Notes: a model not told the origin generated them from the sequence alone. Shown: positions 23,670-32,406, counted from the stretch's first letter. The stretch is 49,107 bases of DNA from Muribaculaceae bacterium (GCA_016290325.1 JAEETL010000020.1:1-49107), one strand, 5' to 3'. Translations and numbers: made by a program.

Positions 23670-24827
23670 CTAGAACAGGCTCAGCGGCTTTTGCTCGGTT
23701 GTGGATTTGGCATGCTTGATGTAATCGGGATTGATGTCGATGCCAATGCTTCTCATGTTCATCTCATAGGCAATCTTACATGCTGTACCGGTGCCGCAAT
23801 AGGGATCGAGCAGGATGCCGCCATGAGGGCATGTGGCTACGATAGGCAGGCGATATAGCGTGTCGGGCGCTACCCGGTAATGGGCGATGCCTGATCGCTG
23901 AACTCCGATGGTCCATACGTCGCTGGGAATTTGGCTTTGGTATTTCGATGCCTTAGGGAGCCTGGTACGGCTTTTTTCTTCATTGCGTGAGATTAACGCG
24001 AATGTTCGGCGTAGGGCGTCGTCGTCATAGTAGAAGTCTTCGCCCTTGACCAGGTGGAACATGTATTCATGCACCTTGCGCAGGTGATCCTGGCTGCCTT
24101 TGGGCGATGTGGTGACTCTATTCCATACCACCTCGTTGGCGATGAGCCATCCTTGCTTGTCAATCATGGGAAGGAGCAATCGCCATGGAATGCCCATAAA
24201 AAAGCCACTTGTCGCATCATCACCCACATTGAGCCATAACGAGCCTTGCGGTTTGAGCACTCGCCACGCTTGAGCCATGGTTTCTAGCAGTTCATGGATG
24301 AAGTCTTCTAATGTGGCTGCTTTGATGCTCTCGGTGCCCTGGCTGCGTCGGCGCCAGTAGGGTGGCGTGGTGACAATACAGTCGATGCTCTTGTCTTCGA
24401 TTTGCTGCATGATTGTGGCCGCATCACCGGTCACGTAATGAGGCATCGCCGAAGGACCTAGTTTAGCAACCATATCGCGGTGAACAGATGGCTCGATGCT
24501 TTGAGAAATCTCGCTGTTCTTAGCTGTCTTGTCGTCTTCACTGGAGGAGCCATTTAACATTGATCGCAACAAGACGGCGGCACGGGAGGCCATCTTGTCG
24601 TGGGCGATATGGGAGTAGGCTTCATCGGCAAGCCATGCGGCAACCAGCTCGTCAGGATCAGTCCTGAAAATTCGGGCTAACCTGAGCACCTGTTCCCGCT
24701 TAGGGCGGCGCTCTCCATGCTCATAGCGGCTATAGGTGGGCACATCTACACCTATAGCCTTGGCGAGATCTTTCTGCTTTTTACCACTCTCGATGCGCAA
24801 TTCCTTGATTTTGTCCGAAAATAGCAT
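23670..24827 (-). CDS. Solitary beta-class DNA methyltransferase with N-terminal XRE HTH domain
   Basis: 385 residues from the ATG at 24827; a TTG 30 bases upstream lies in the -7 box. Residues 3-62 are an XRE/Cro helix-turn-helix (KIKELRIESGKKQKDLAKAI, TYSRYEHGERRP). The methyltransferase core begins about residue 130, with the catalytic TTPPYW (about 153-158) before the AdoMet-binding DPYCGTGTA (about 341-349), the beta-class order. The TTPPYWRRR start and LWLNVGDDA stretch resemble the PvuII-type family, which modify cytosine N4 or adenine N6. No endonuclease gene is adjacent, so it is an orphan. A 13-base inverted repeat spans its promoter, pointing to autoregulation. Confidence 0.9.
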   Translation of the reverse strand: MLFSDKIKELRIESGKKQKDLAKAIGVDVPTYSRYEHGERRPKREQVLRLARIFRTDPDELVAAWLADEAYSHIAHDKMASRAAVLLRSMLNGSSSEDDKTAKNSEISQSIEPSVHRDMVAKLGPSAMPHYVTGDAATIMQQIEDKSIDCIVTTPPYWRRRSQGTESIKAATLEDFIHELLETMAQAWRVLKPQGSLWLNVGDDATSGFFMGIPWRLLLPMIDKQGWLIANEVVWNRVTTSPKGSQDHLRKVHEYMFHLVKGEDFYYDDDALRRTFALISRNEEKSRTRLPKASKYQSQIPSDVWTIGVQRSGIAHYRVAPDTLYRLPIVATCPHGGILLDPYCGTGTACKIAYEMNMRSIGIDINPDYIKHAKSTTEQKPLSLF

Positions 24828-24854
24828 AACAGTAATCGATTTGTTTGAATATGA

Positions 24855-24899
24855 CAAATTTAGGTGATATTCTTGGTTTTAACAAAAATATCACCTAAA
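24855..24899 (-). promoter_or_regulatory. Methyltransferase promoter spanned by a perfect inverted repeat (candidate operator)
   Basis: Minus-strand TTTG at 24886-24883, 20 bases, then TAAATTTG at 24862-24855. TTTAGGTGATATT at 24859-24871 and its exact reverse complement AATATCACCTAAA at 24887-24899 are 15 bases apart. One arm covers the end of the -7 box and the other abuts the -33, so a bound dimer would block RNA polymerase. Confidence 0.75.
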
Positions 24900-24945
24900 A
24901 AATGCTATCTGATACGATTTGATGCTAATGAACTCCCAAAAGGGA

Positions 24946-25422
24946 TTAAAGCTTGAATCGGATATCTTTCTTTTTCTTGCGACGGTGCTGATAGCGCCAA
25001 TGGTGCTGTACTGAATGGTACAGGTAGTGGCGAAAAGGATGGTAAAGCCAATAGTGGTAGAAAAGGAATGCCACTAACGCGCCAAACCATGCAGCATACA
25101 CATTAGTAATATCATAGTAGTACCCATCGGTCCACCACATCAGGACAAGCTCCATAACAAATGAAAGCACTGCAGCCACAGTAGCTAATGCGATTTCGTG
25201 ATTGATCTTACTGTGGTGTGGCAGCTTACCTTTGGCATAGTCCATGATAAACACTAAGGCTACCACAAAATATAATATGAAATGACCTAGCTGTTTAGCG
25301 TAGGGGAATATTCTTAACGCGTTAATTCCAAACGGATTAGTTGCCAAAGTAAAATAGGCTACCAAAACTAGCATGATAATCGTTGGAACGCCTTTTGGTA
25401 TTGATAGTATAAATGATTTCAT
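24946..25422 (-). CDS. VanZ-like membrane protein
   Basis: 158 residues with four hydrophobic helices (about 12-30, 45-65, 78-98, 108-130) and a His/Lys-rich cytosolic C-terminus. The pattern of LGHFILYFVVALVF in helix 2, acidic FVMELVLMWW in helix 3 and DITNVYAAWFGALVAF in helix 4 is like VanZ-family proteins. VanZ confers low-level teicoplanin resistance in enterococci; most homologs have no proven role. It lies upstream of the methyltransferase in the same direction, but the palindrome between them makes separate control likely. Confidence 0.7.
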   Translation of the reverse strand: MKSFILSIPKGVPTIIMLVLVAYFTLATNPFGINALRIFPYAKQLGHFILYFVVALVFIMDYAKGKLPHHSKINHEIALATVAAVLSFVMELVLMWWTDGYYYDITNVYAAWFGALVAFLFYHYWLYHPFRHYLYHSVQHHWRYQHRRKKKKDIRFKL

Positions 25423-25457
25423 GTTATTCTAATAGGTGTCTGTATTCTTTTAGCGTG

Positions 25458-25465
25458 CAAAATTA
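25458..25465 (-). promoter_or_regulatory. -7 box of the VanZ-like gene
   Basis: Minus-strand TAATTTTG lies 35 bases before the ATG at 25422. A second match, TAAATTTG, lies at 25496-25489. Confidence 0.45.
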
Positions 25466-25560
25466 ATATTTTTTGTTGTTATAGACATCAAATTTAGTGA
25501 GAAATTTTCTTTTTGTTCAAAAATGACGATGCTAGAGGGCTGTCATTCTGTTTTTTATCG

Positions 25561-25568
25561 TATTTTTG
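25561..25568 (+). promoter_or_regulatory. -7 box of the small membrane protein gene
   Basis: TATTTTTG lies 13 bases before the ATG at 25582. This supports that start over the in-frame upstream one at 25513. Confidence 0.5.
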
Positions 25569-25581
25569 TCAAATAATTGTT

Positions 25582-25902
25582 ATGAAAGGCTTGAAAGAAT
25601 TATTTCAAATGTCTAGGCAAGAGAGGCGGGGAACAATTGTTATCCTCGCTCTGATAGCACTTTTATTGATAGTCACACTTGTGGTCCGTTCTTGTGGTGA
25701 AGATCGGTCTGAAGACTTTGTGGAACCTGATGAGATTGAGCAATTTGAAGCAGCCACCGACTCGGTTACCGTTACTGTTGATAAACCCTTAAAAAAGAAA
25801 AATCAGCAGCACGCAAAGCGGACTAAAAAGCATCGTTCCGCCCCCAAGAAATCTCGCCCTGAGGATAAGCCTCGCCGTTTGGACCCCGTCCCTCAGTTCT
25901 AG
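25582..25902 (+). CDS. Small single-pass membrane protein with basic C-terminus
   Basis: 106 residues from the ATG at 25582. The start, MKGLKELFQMSRQERRGTIV, and a single membrane helix (about 20-37) resemble the N-terminus of Bacteroidota helix-hairpin-helix (ComEA-like) proteins, but the HhH repeats that should follow are missing. Instead there is an acidic stretch and a Lys/Arg-rich tail (KPLKKKNQQHAKRTKKHR). It may be a truncated relative or a separate small family. The function is unknown. Confidence 0.65.
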   Translation: MKGLKELFQMSRQERRGTIVILALIALLLIVTLVVRSCGEDRSEDFVEPDEIEQFEAATDSVTVTVDKPLKKKNQQHAKRTKKHRSAPKKSRPEDKPRRLDPVPQF

Positions 25903-25974
25903 AAATGATTGCTTTACTTGACGGATTTCATTCTTTTTTCATTGAGATATTGATTATTTATTGAATATAATGCC

Positions 25975-25982
25975 TACTTTTG
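25975..25982 (+). promoter_or_regulatory. -7 box of the sodium symporter gene
   Basis: TACTTTTG lies 27 bases before the ATG at 26010. A TTG at 25950-25952 is 22 bases upstream and may be the -33. Confidence 0.55.
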
Positions 25983-26009
25983 TGGAAGATATAAAAAACT
26001 GACCTGATT

Positions 26010-27353
26010 ATGTCAAAACGAGTAGGATTTGCAACACGCATGGGTGCCATCGCGGCAGCGGTGGGATCGGCTGTGGGCTTGGGAAACATCTGGCGTTTCC
26101 CCTATGAGGCTGGTGTGAATGGAGGCGGTGCTTTCATCTTGGTTTATATCGGGTGTATCATTGTTATGGGCATTCCAGTGATCCTCAGTGAGTTCATCAT
26201 TGGCCGATCTACCCATAGCAACATGAAAGCCGCACTAAAGAAGCTCTCACCAGGTAAGAAGTACTATCTGTTTACCTACGTCTGCATCTTGGGCAGTTTT
26301 ATTGTTATCGGTTTTTATAGCGTGGTGTGCGGTTGGATTATCGAGTACCTTTACCAAGCGGCATTAGGTGGTCTGAGCGGGCATACCCCCCAAGAGTATA
26401 GCGACATGTTCACCTCCCTCATCTCCAATCCGTGGCGATGTGTGGGTTGGACAGTCCTCTTCTTAATTCTCAATTTCATGGTAATGAGCCGAGGCATTGA
26501 GAAAGGTATTGAACGTGTGGCAAGCATTATGATGCCATTGTTGTTTCTCATTCTCATTGTTTTCTGTGTCAAGTCATTATTCCTTCCTGGAGCCTCAAAG
26601 GGACTGAAGTTCCTGTTCTATCCCGATTTCTCTCAACTGACTCTTCGCGGTGTGCTGGACGCATTTGGCCAGGCATTCCTCTCGCTGTCAATCGGTATTT
26701 CTTGTCTTGTGACTTACAGTTCCTATTTCAAGGACGACACGTCACTCACAAAGGATGGCGCGACTGTTGCAGTCCTTGACACGCTGGTGGCAATTCTCTC
26801 GGGAATTATGATTTTCCCGGCGGTATTCTCGTTTGGTGTTGAGCCCACAGCGGGCCCGCGCCTGATTTTTGAGGTTTTGCCAGGAATTTTCCAGCAGATG
26901 TCTGGCGGTTATGTATGGGCGTTGCTGTTCTTCCTGCTGGTGTTCTTCGCCTCCTTGACTTCGACTATCTCGTTGAGTGAGATTCCTATTACTTTCTTGA
27001 TCGAGGAGCACAAGCAGTCGCGGCCCAAGGCAATCCTGTGGACGGCATTGTTCACTTTTGTTCTCGCCACTCTTGCTGCCTTGTCCTTTAACGTGCTTGA
27101 CGATATCAAGCTGTTTGGCAAGAATATCTTTGACATAATGGACTATGCGGCTAGCAATGTCTTCATGTTGTTAGGCGGACTGTTCACTGCAGTCTATGTC
27201 GGTTGGATTCTTGATCGCAAGGTAGTCCATGATCAGTTGACCAACGGCGGACGTCTCAAAGGTACAGCCGAGCCCTACTTGATTTTCTGTCTGCGCTACG
27301 TGGCTCCAGTGTCAATAATCTTTATTTTCCTTTATTTGACAGGCATTATCTAG
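26010..27353 (+). CDS. Sodium:neurotransmitter symporter (NSS/SNF) family transporter
   Basis: 447 residues and about 11 membrane helices, as in bacterial tyrosine/tryptophan-type members (LeuT fold). The hallmark of helix 1, GSAVGLGNIWRFPYEAGVNG, carries the unwound region that coordinates sodium and substrate. Helix 6 and 8 motifs are visible as FGQAFLSLSIGIS and FFASLTSTISLSEIP. The likely substrate is an amino acid taken up with sodium, not identifiable from sequence. It is monocistronic, with a hairpin at 27395 downstream. Confidence 0.93.
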   Translation: MSKRVGFATRMGAIAAAVGSAVGLGNIWRFPYEAGVNGGGAFILVYIGCIIVMGIPVILSEFIIGRSTHSNMKAALKKLSPGKKYYLFTYVCILGSFIVIGFYSVVCGWIIEYLYQAALGGLSGHTPQEYSDMFTSLISNPWRCVGWTVLFLILNFMVMSRGIEKGIERVASIMMPLLFLILIVFCVKSLFLPGASKGLKFLFYPDFSQLTLRGVLDAFGQAFLSLSIGISCLVTYSSYFKDDTSLTKDGATVAVLDTLVAILSGIMIFPAVFSFGVEPTAGPRLIFEVLPGIFQQMSGGYVWALLFFLLVFFASLTSTISLSEIPITFLIEEHKQSRPKAILWTALFTFVLATLAALSFNVLDDIKLFGKNIFDIMDYAASNVFMLLGGLFTAVYVGWILDRKVVHDQLTNGGRLKGTAEPYLIFCLRYVAPVSIIFIFLYLTGII

Positions 27354-27394
27354 AGATATAGAACTAACTAAACAAGATTAATAATCAATTTATC

Positions 27395-27426
27395 ATGTGG
27401 AGACGCAAAATCTTGCGCCTCCACAT
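27395..27426 (+). terminator. Hairpin after the symporter gene
   Basis: ATGTGGAG(A)CGCAA and TTGCG(C)CTCCACAT pair around a 4-base loop. No T-run follows, so termination is not certain. A second imperfect stem, ACTCGGTGAAGTT/AACTTCATCGAGCT, lies at 27442-27476, between the convergent genes. Confidence 0.55.
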
Positions 27427-27521
27427 ATCTATAGATAGTCAACTCGGTGAAGTTCAAGATATAACTTCATCGAGCTCACATTAAGATTCTATCAAAGCAT
27501 GTCCTAAGGTGAAGCGAGGAT

Positions 27522-28946
27522 TTAATAGGCATTGTCCTCACCGACGATGGCGTTCCACACGGTGCGGAAGATGATCTTCAGGTCAAGGAAAAATGTCCAG
27601 TTCTCGGCATACCACACGTCATACTCCACGCGTTTTTCCATTTGCCATAACTCTTCGGTCTGGCCACGGTAGCCGCGCACCTGTGCCCAGCCAGTGATAC
27701 CGGGCTTGATGGTGTGCCTTAACATGTATTTGTCGATGAGCTCACTGTACATCTCGGTATGGGCCACCATGTGAGGTCGGGGTCCAACGACGCTCATCTC
27801 GCCGCGCCACACATTATAGAATTGTGGCAACTCGTCAATGCTTGAGCGGCGCAGGAAGTTGCCGAAGCGTGTGACCCTGGGGTCTCCCTTAGTCGCTTGG
27901 AGGGTGTCGCTGTCGGCATTCAAGCGCATGGTTCTGAACTTGTAGCAGTTAAATGCCTGGCCACGATAGCCAGTACGTTTCTGTACAAAGAATATGGGGC
28001 CTGGAGACGACAGTTTGATTCCAATCGCTACAGGGATGATTACCAGTGGCGAGAGGATGAGGGCGATTGTCGATACCACCAGGTCAAATGCCCGTTTAAT
28101 CAGTCGGTTGATGGGATTTTTCAAGGGATAGGGATGCACAGCAAGGATGGGTACATCGCCCACCGAGCTAAGCTCAAACTGTCGGGTTACCGTTCGACCA
28201 AATTGTGGCACATAATAGAAATCGACAGCGTTGTTGTCTGCAATGCGTATCATGCGGGACACGTTCTGGTTGTCCTCGATGTCGGGGACGGCACAGAACA
28301 TCTCATCCACCTGGTGTGTCTTGATGAACTGCTCCACATCGTCAAGCGTACCCTGGTAAACCGCCGAGACCGAACGGGCCTTAGGATTGTTGTCAAAGAA
28401 CCCCACGATGTGATAGCCATAGCCCTGGTCGGCTTGCATTTCATTAATGAGGCGCACGCCAACAGTGCCCCCACCAATCACGATAATCCGTTTAAAGTTA
28501 AAACCTTGGTTGCGGTAAAACTTGAGGACTTGGCGCGAGAGCACCCACCAAGTAGCCAGCACAACAAAGAAGAGTACATAGAACAGGATGATGCGTTGCC
28601 ATGGGGCCCCATAATTGCCCAGAAAAGTAGTGAGGGTAACAAATATACCCGCATGGGTGAGCACCAGTTTCAGTGCTTCCCCAACAACTTTCTCGGCATA
28701 GAACACGCGGCGCTCGTGCACGTTGCTGTAAAAATACAGGCAGACCACCATGGCAACATTGAGCACCAGCAACACGGGGCGGGAATAAGTTAATCCCGTC
28801 TCGATGGGGCGTCCAAAGTGCCAGATGAAGACAATGAAAAATACAAGATTGACAATCAGCAAGTCAATGATGCTGAATATCCATCTGATAAATTGTCCGT
28901 ATCGGCCTTTACTCTTCATTTGGGCTAGTGGGCGATATATGGTCAT
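27522..28946 (-). CDS. Undecaprenyl-phosphate sugar phosphotransferase (WcaJ/CpsE-like)
   Basis: 474 residues, with ATG at 28946 (or 28919, ten codons in). Four N-terminal membrane helices and a Rossmann-like CoA-binding-type domain (VIGGGTVGVRLINEM) are followed by one helix and the bacterial sugar transferase domain (about 275-474). Its motifs are KRAFDLVVSTIALI, FFVQKRTGYRGQAFNCYKFR, RRSSIDELPQFYNVWRGEMS, VGPRP and KPGITGWAQVRGYRG. The enzyme transfers the first sugar phosphate (commonly glucose) onto undecaprenyl phosphate, starting capsule or exopolysaccharide. Codons near the start are preceded by a strong hairpin at 28947-28993. Confidence 0.95.
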   Translation of the reverse strand: MTIYRPLAQMKSKGRYGQFIRWIFSIIDLLIVNLVFFIVFIWHFGRPIETGLTYSRPVLLVLNVAMVVCLYFYSNVHERRVFYAEKVVGEALKLVLTHAGIFVTLTTFLGNYGAPWQRIILFYVLFFVVLATWWVLSRQVLKFYRNQGFNFKRIIVIGGGTVGVRLINEMQADQGYGYHIVGFFDNNPKARSVSAVYQGTLDDVEQFIKTHQVDEMFCAVPDIEDNQNVSRMIRIADNNAVDFYYVPQFGRTVTRQFELSSVGDVPILAVHPYPLKNPINRLIKRAFDLVVSTIALILSPLVIIPVAIGIKLSSPGPIFFVQKRTGYRGQAFNCYKFRTMRLNADSDTLQATKGDPRVTRFGNFLRRSSIDELPQFYNVWRGEMSVVGPRPHMVAHTEMYSELIDKYMLRHTIKPGITGWAQVRGYRGQTEELWQMEKRVEYDVWYAENWTFFLDLKIIFRTVWNAIVGEDNAY

Positions 28947-28993
28947 AGGACACTTGACACAGCGGAATCATCTAACGCTGTGCCAGGTGTCCT
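28947..28993 (-). promoter_or_regulatory. 18-base stem-loop directly before the sugar transferase start
   Basis: AGGACAC(T)TG(A)CACAGCG at 28947-28964 and its near-complement at 28976-28993 form an 18-base stem with two mismatched pairs (G-U allowed) and an 11-base loop. It ends at the base before the ATG at 28946 and lacks a T-run. It may terminate the DUF349 transcript or mask the translation start. Confidence 0.6.
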
Positions 28994-29026
28994 GAGCCAA
29001 AGTCTGTATCGTTTTCCAATGACAGG

Positions 29027-30907
29027 TTAATCGTTATCAATCTCTTTGATCTTTTGCTCGAGCTCGGCAATTTCCTCTTTGAGACGGGCGATGCGGCGTT
29101 CCATCTCCTGCACGAGCGAGTTGCCGCTCTTGGTGTTGGCGGTAAGGAAGCCCATGTTGTTCTCAAAGGTCTTCAATTCGCTCATGCGCTGCTCATAGGT
29201 GCGCACGAGGCGGTCACGCTCGCTCAAGCCACGGTCGCTGCCAGCGGATTGGCGTCCACCGCGCGGTGAACCTCCCTCGTTGCGGGGACGTGAACCACGC
29301 ATGTTGAGTGTGTCAAATGCCTTGTCGATAAGTTCACGGTATTGCGTGTAGATTTTGTCTTTCTCCTTGAAGGGGACATGACCGATTTCCTGCCAGCGAT
29401 CCATCAAGTCGCGAACGGTCTGAGCTGCATCCTCGGCGGCCTCTTCTATAGTGGCTTTGAGGGTAGCGATGACTTCTTTCTTGGCCTTGAGGTTATCGTG
29501 CTCGACAGCGTGGACGTTGACGTGCTGTTTCTTCTTTTGCTCAAAGAAGTGGTCACAGGCGGCAATAAAGCGCTTCCACACGGCATCGCTGTGCTTCTTT
29601 ACAACGGGACCAATGGTCTTCCATTCCTTTTGCATCTCGACAAACTTGTCGGTCGCCTCTTTCCACTCGGTCGAGTCCATAAGGGCTTCGGCGCGCTCAC
29701 ACAGGTCAATCTTCTTAGCGAGGTTGCTGGTGAGCTCTTCCTTCATCGACTTGTAGAACTCAGCCTTCTTGCCGAAGAACTCGTCACATGACTTGCGGAA
29801 GCGGGCAAACAGAGCCGCATTGGCCTTGCGTGAGGCATAACCAAGCTTCTTCCAGTCTTCCTGTAAAGCGATGATCTGTTTGGTCACTTCGTCCCACTGG
29901 GCATAGGTCTTGAGGTCGTCGGTTGAGATCTGCTCAATTTTCTCGCATAGCTCAGTTTTGGCGTCAGCATTCTCTTTCTCCTTGCTCTTGCGGTCCTCAA
30001 AGAAAGTCTGGTACTTCTTGTTGATGGCGCTAGAGGCGGCTTTGAAGCGTGCCCACAGTTCCTCGCGCAATTCCTTGGCGACGGGACCTATCTCACGCCA
30101 CTTGTTGTGCAATTCCTGCAATTTCCTGAATGCCGAAACAATGTCGGTCTCGTCATCAAGGGCTTCGGCCTCCTCACACAGCTGCTGCTTGAGTTCAAGG
30201 TTTTTCTTGAAGTCATAGTCGCGCAACTCCTTATTCATCTTCAGCACGTCATAGAAACGCTCGGTGGCGCGCTGGAATTCCTTCCACACTTCAGTGTCGG
30301 CAGTGGCGGGAACCTCGCCGGCATCCTTGAAGTCCTGTTGCAGCTGCTTAACGCGGTTGAACTGGCGATTGATATTGTCAGGATCATTGGCGATCTCGTT
30401 GATGAGTGCAATGATCTGGCGTTTCTTTTCCAGATTGGCCTCGCGGTTGGCCTCCTGGGCTGCATTATACTCGGTGCGTCTTTCCTTGAGCACGTTGAGC
30501 AACTCCTTCAAGTTGTTCTCGTCGGGGTCCTCTTTGGGAGTGAAATCATTCCCGTCGTTGCCGTTGGCAAGGAAGTCCTCTTTCTCCTTGGCCAGTTCCT
30601 CGCGCCTCAAGGCAAAGAATGCCGCTTTGATGGCTTGGACCTCGTCCTTCACCTCCTCGATGGGACGGGCTGCCATTTCGCGCATCATGTCTACAAGTTC
30701 GCTCTTGCTCTTGTCGGCAAGTTCCAGCTTGGGCGCTGCGGGTTCCTCGTTCACTGGAGCATTCTCTTCGGGTTGCTCAGCAACAGGTTCCTCGACTTTA
30801 ATTTCTTCATTCACAACTTCCTGGGTCTCATTCTGGGACTCAGTGCTCAAGATTTGATCCTTCTCGAGATTGTTCATCGATTCAGATTGTTCACGCGGTT
30901 CAGTCAT
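29027..30907 (-). CDS. DUF349 domain-containing protein
   Basis: 626 residues, highly charged and helical, with no membrane helix. The first 100 residues are Glu-rich and low complexity, including EEKVEEPVAEQ-like stretches. From about 130 to 530 there are five or six DUF349 repeats, each with a W-x-x-[IL]G(P/Y) core, seen as KWREIGPVAKELREELW, DWKKLGYASRKANAALF, EWKTIGPVVKKHSDAVW and RWQEIGHVPFKEKDKIY. A coiled coil ends the protein. The family is common in Bacteroidota and its function is not known. A -7 box lies at 30963. Confidence 0.92.
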   Translation of the reverse strand: MTEPREQSESMNNLEKDQILSTESQNETQEVVNEEIKVEEPVAEQPEENAPVNEEPAAPKLELADKSKSELVDMMREMAARPIEEVKDEVQAIKAAFFALRREELAKEKEDFLANGNDGNDFTPKEDPDENNLKELLNVLKERRTEYNAAQEANREANLEKKRQIIALINEIANDPDNINRQFNRVKQLQQDFKDAGEVPATADTEVWKEFQRATERFYDVLKMNKELRDYDFKKNLELKQQLCEEAEALDDETDIVSAFRKLQELHNKWREIGPVAKELREELWARFKAASSAINKKYQTFFEDRKSKEKENADAKTELCEKIEQISTDDLKTYAQWDEVTKQIIALQEDWKKLGYASRKANAALFARFRKSCDEFFGKKAEFYKSMKEELTSNLAKKIDLCERAEALMDSTEWKEATDKFVEMQKEWKTIGPVVKKHSDAVWKRFIAACDHFFEQKKKQHVNVHAVEHDNLKAKKEVIATLKATIEEAAEDAAQTVRDLMDRWQEIGHVPFKEKDKIYTQYRELIDKAFDTLNMRGSRPRNEGGSPRGGRQSAGSDRGLSERDRLVRTYEQRMSELKTFENNMGFLTANTKSGNSLVQEMERRIARLKEEIAELEQKIKEIDND

Positions 30908-30962
30908 AATAGTTTAGTTTAGTTCAGGTGCCAAGAGGTGCCCGATGTTCATATTCAAACCC

Positions 30963-30970
30963 CAAATTTA
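30963..30970 (-). promoter_or_regulatory. -7 box of the DUF349 gene
   Basis: Minus-strand TAAATTTG, giving a leader of about 50 bases. No clear -33 element. Confidence 0.5.
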
Positions 30971-31038
30971 GGCATTTTTTCTCAGTTGCAGTGCTATTTT
31001 CCCGTTTTTTTTCATTTTTTCCTTGTTTTTTCATATAA

Positions 31039-31076
31039 AAGGCGCTTATCAGACCTGGTAGTCCGGTAAGCGCCTT
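31039..31076 (-). terminator. Rho-independent terminator of the cyclophilin gene
   Basis: AAGGCGCTTA at 31039-31048 and TAAGCGCCTT at 31067-31076 form a perfect stem. On the minus strand it runs into TTATATGAAAAAAC, with a short T tract. Confidence 0.75.
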
Positions 31077-31097
31077 GTGGTGTAGTCTGTTTGATTC

Positions 31098-31964
31098 TTA
31101 AAGGATGCGGGCCTTGATGATCTTGACGTCGGTAGTAGGACGGTCGGCTTGTCCGGTCTCAACGTTCTGGATCTTGTCAACGACATCCATGCCGTCGATA
31201 ACCTCGCCAAAGACGGTGTACTGTCCGTCAAGGTGAGGCGTTCCGCCCACGCTCGTGTAGGCGTTGATCTGCTCGTCGGTCATCGTGAAAGGAGTCTTGG
31301 CGGCTTCGGCCTCGGTGAGTTGGATAAGCTCGTTCTGTAATTCTTGTATTCCGGCTTGGTCCTGTGACATCTGCAGGGCCTCAATTCTCTCGCGGTTCTC
31401 GGTCACGAGGCGGCGGAAAATGTCCTGCTTTCTCATGTCGGCCATGCGTTGGGTCATCATCTTCAACTCGTCACTGCCGTAGATCTTGCCAGTGACGATG
31501 TAGAACTGGCTACCACTGCTGCGGCGCTCGGGGTTCACCTGGTCGGCTGTGCGTGCAGCGGCCAAGGCGCCACGTTTGTGGAAGTACTTGGGATAGACAA
31601 ACTCGGCAGGGATGGTATAACCGGGATCGCCGTCACCCAGCATGGTGTTCGGACCAGCGGTCTTGGAGTTGCCGTCACCTGTCTGGATCATGAAGTCTTT
31701 AATCACGCGGTGGAACAGCACGCCGTCATAATATCCTTCCTTGACCAGTTTGATGAAATTGTCGCGGTGCTGGGGCGTCTCGTTGTAGAGTTCAACAACG
31801 ATGTTGCCAAGAGAGGTCTCGAGTTCTACTTTAGTCATTTGATTGTCTTTGGTTGGGCTTATGGCGGCTGCTTTGCTGGCGTTCTCTCCTGTGGCGTTGT
31901 TTGCCGAGCAGGACAGGAGCGTGAACGTAGCCATCACAAGCGATAAGATGAAGATACGTTTCAT
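31098..31964 (-). CDS. Cyclophilin-type peptidyl-prolyl isomerase lipoprotein
   Basis: 288 residues from the ATG at 31964, which opens a lipoprotein signal (MKRIFILSLVMATFTLLSCS, lipobox LLSC). The cyclophilin domain shows VLFHRVIKDFMIQTGD with the catalytic Arg, then SSGSQFYIVTGK and DGQYTVFGEVIDGMDVVDKI. Between FYIVTGK and the last block is a helical insert of about 80 residues (KMMTQRMADMRKQ and onward), also seen in Bacteroidota cyclophilins. It should help fold envelope proteins. The preceding small gene at 32002 is close enough (37 bases) to be in the same transcript. Confidence 0.94.
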   Translation of the reverse strand: MKRIFILSLVMATFTLLSCSANNATGENASKAAAISPTKDNQMTKVELETSLGNIVVELYNETPQHRDNFIKLVKEGYYDGVLFHRVIKDFMIQTGDGNSKTAGPNTMLGDGDPGYTIPAEFVYPKYFHKRGALAAARTADQVNPERRSSGSQFYIVTGKIYGSDELKMMTQRMADMRKQDIFRRLVTENRERIEALQMSQDQAGIQELQNELIQLTEAEAAKTPFTMTDEQINAYTSVGGTPHLDGQYTVFGEVIDGMDVVDKIQNVETGQADRPTTDVKIIKARIL

Positions 31965-32001
31965 ATCAAATATTATTGGTTGTTTTCTCTGCAAGAGCGG
32001 A

Positions 32002-32376
32002 TTAGATGCCGACAGGGTAGAGGCGTTTGTAGATGCGGCGGAAGTTGTCATCTTTAGCGCTCAGCTCGGCGGCGTGTTCCTTGTAGTCACTGCCCCATAA
32101 CGACGATGCGAGATAGGCCAGATAGACATGGTCGCGGTCCTTGGCGATGGCTGCCTTAACCAGCAGGTCGATGCTCGAGGCATATTTCTCTCGGTCAATG
32201 GCATTGAGGTAGCGGGCCGTGCTCACTACAAACTGTCCAGTGCGGTCCTTCATTATCATATTATCCACCAGCGCGGGCATGTCCTCATCGATGCCACCCA
32301 TGTTGTTGGCGATGTACTCATAGGTCAACAAACCATTGGTGTCGTCCTCGAGCATCTTTTTGGTAGTATTGTCCAT
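32002..32376 (-). CDS. Small helical protein, unknown function
   Basis: 124 residues from the ATG at 32376; the in-frame extension to 32451 crosses the -7 box. The protein starts MDNTTKKMLEDDTNGLLTYE and is mostly alpha-helical, with no signal peptide or membrane helix. The body (MKDRTGQFVVSTARYLNAID, then LVKAAIAKDRDHVYLAYLA) could form a helical repeat fold. I do not recognise the family. It precedes the cyclophilin gene in the same direction. Confidence 0.75.
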   Translation of the reverse strand: MDNTTKKMLEDDTNGLLTYEYIANNMGGIDEDMPALVDNMIMKDRTGQFVVSTARYLNAIDREKYASSIDLLVKAAIAKDRDHVYLAYLASSLWGSDYKEHAAELSAKDDNFRRIYKRLYPVGI

Positions 32377-32406
32377 ATTATAATGTAATGTATTTGTTAC
32401 AATCGG

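Noticed and set aside
24862..24896. The methyltransferase-promoter palindrome as a terminator of the VanZ-like gene
   Set aside because: The stem is AT-rich with a 15-base loop and lacks a T-run; its fit to the promoter boxes makes an operator more likely.
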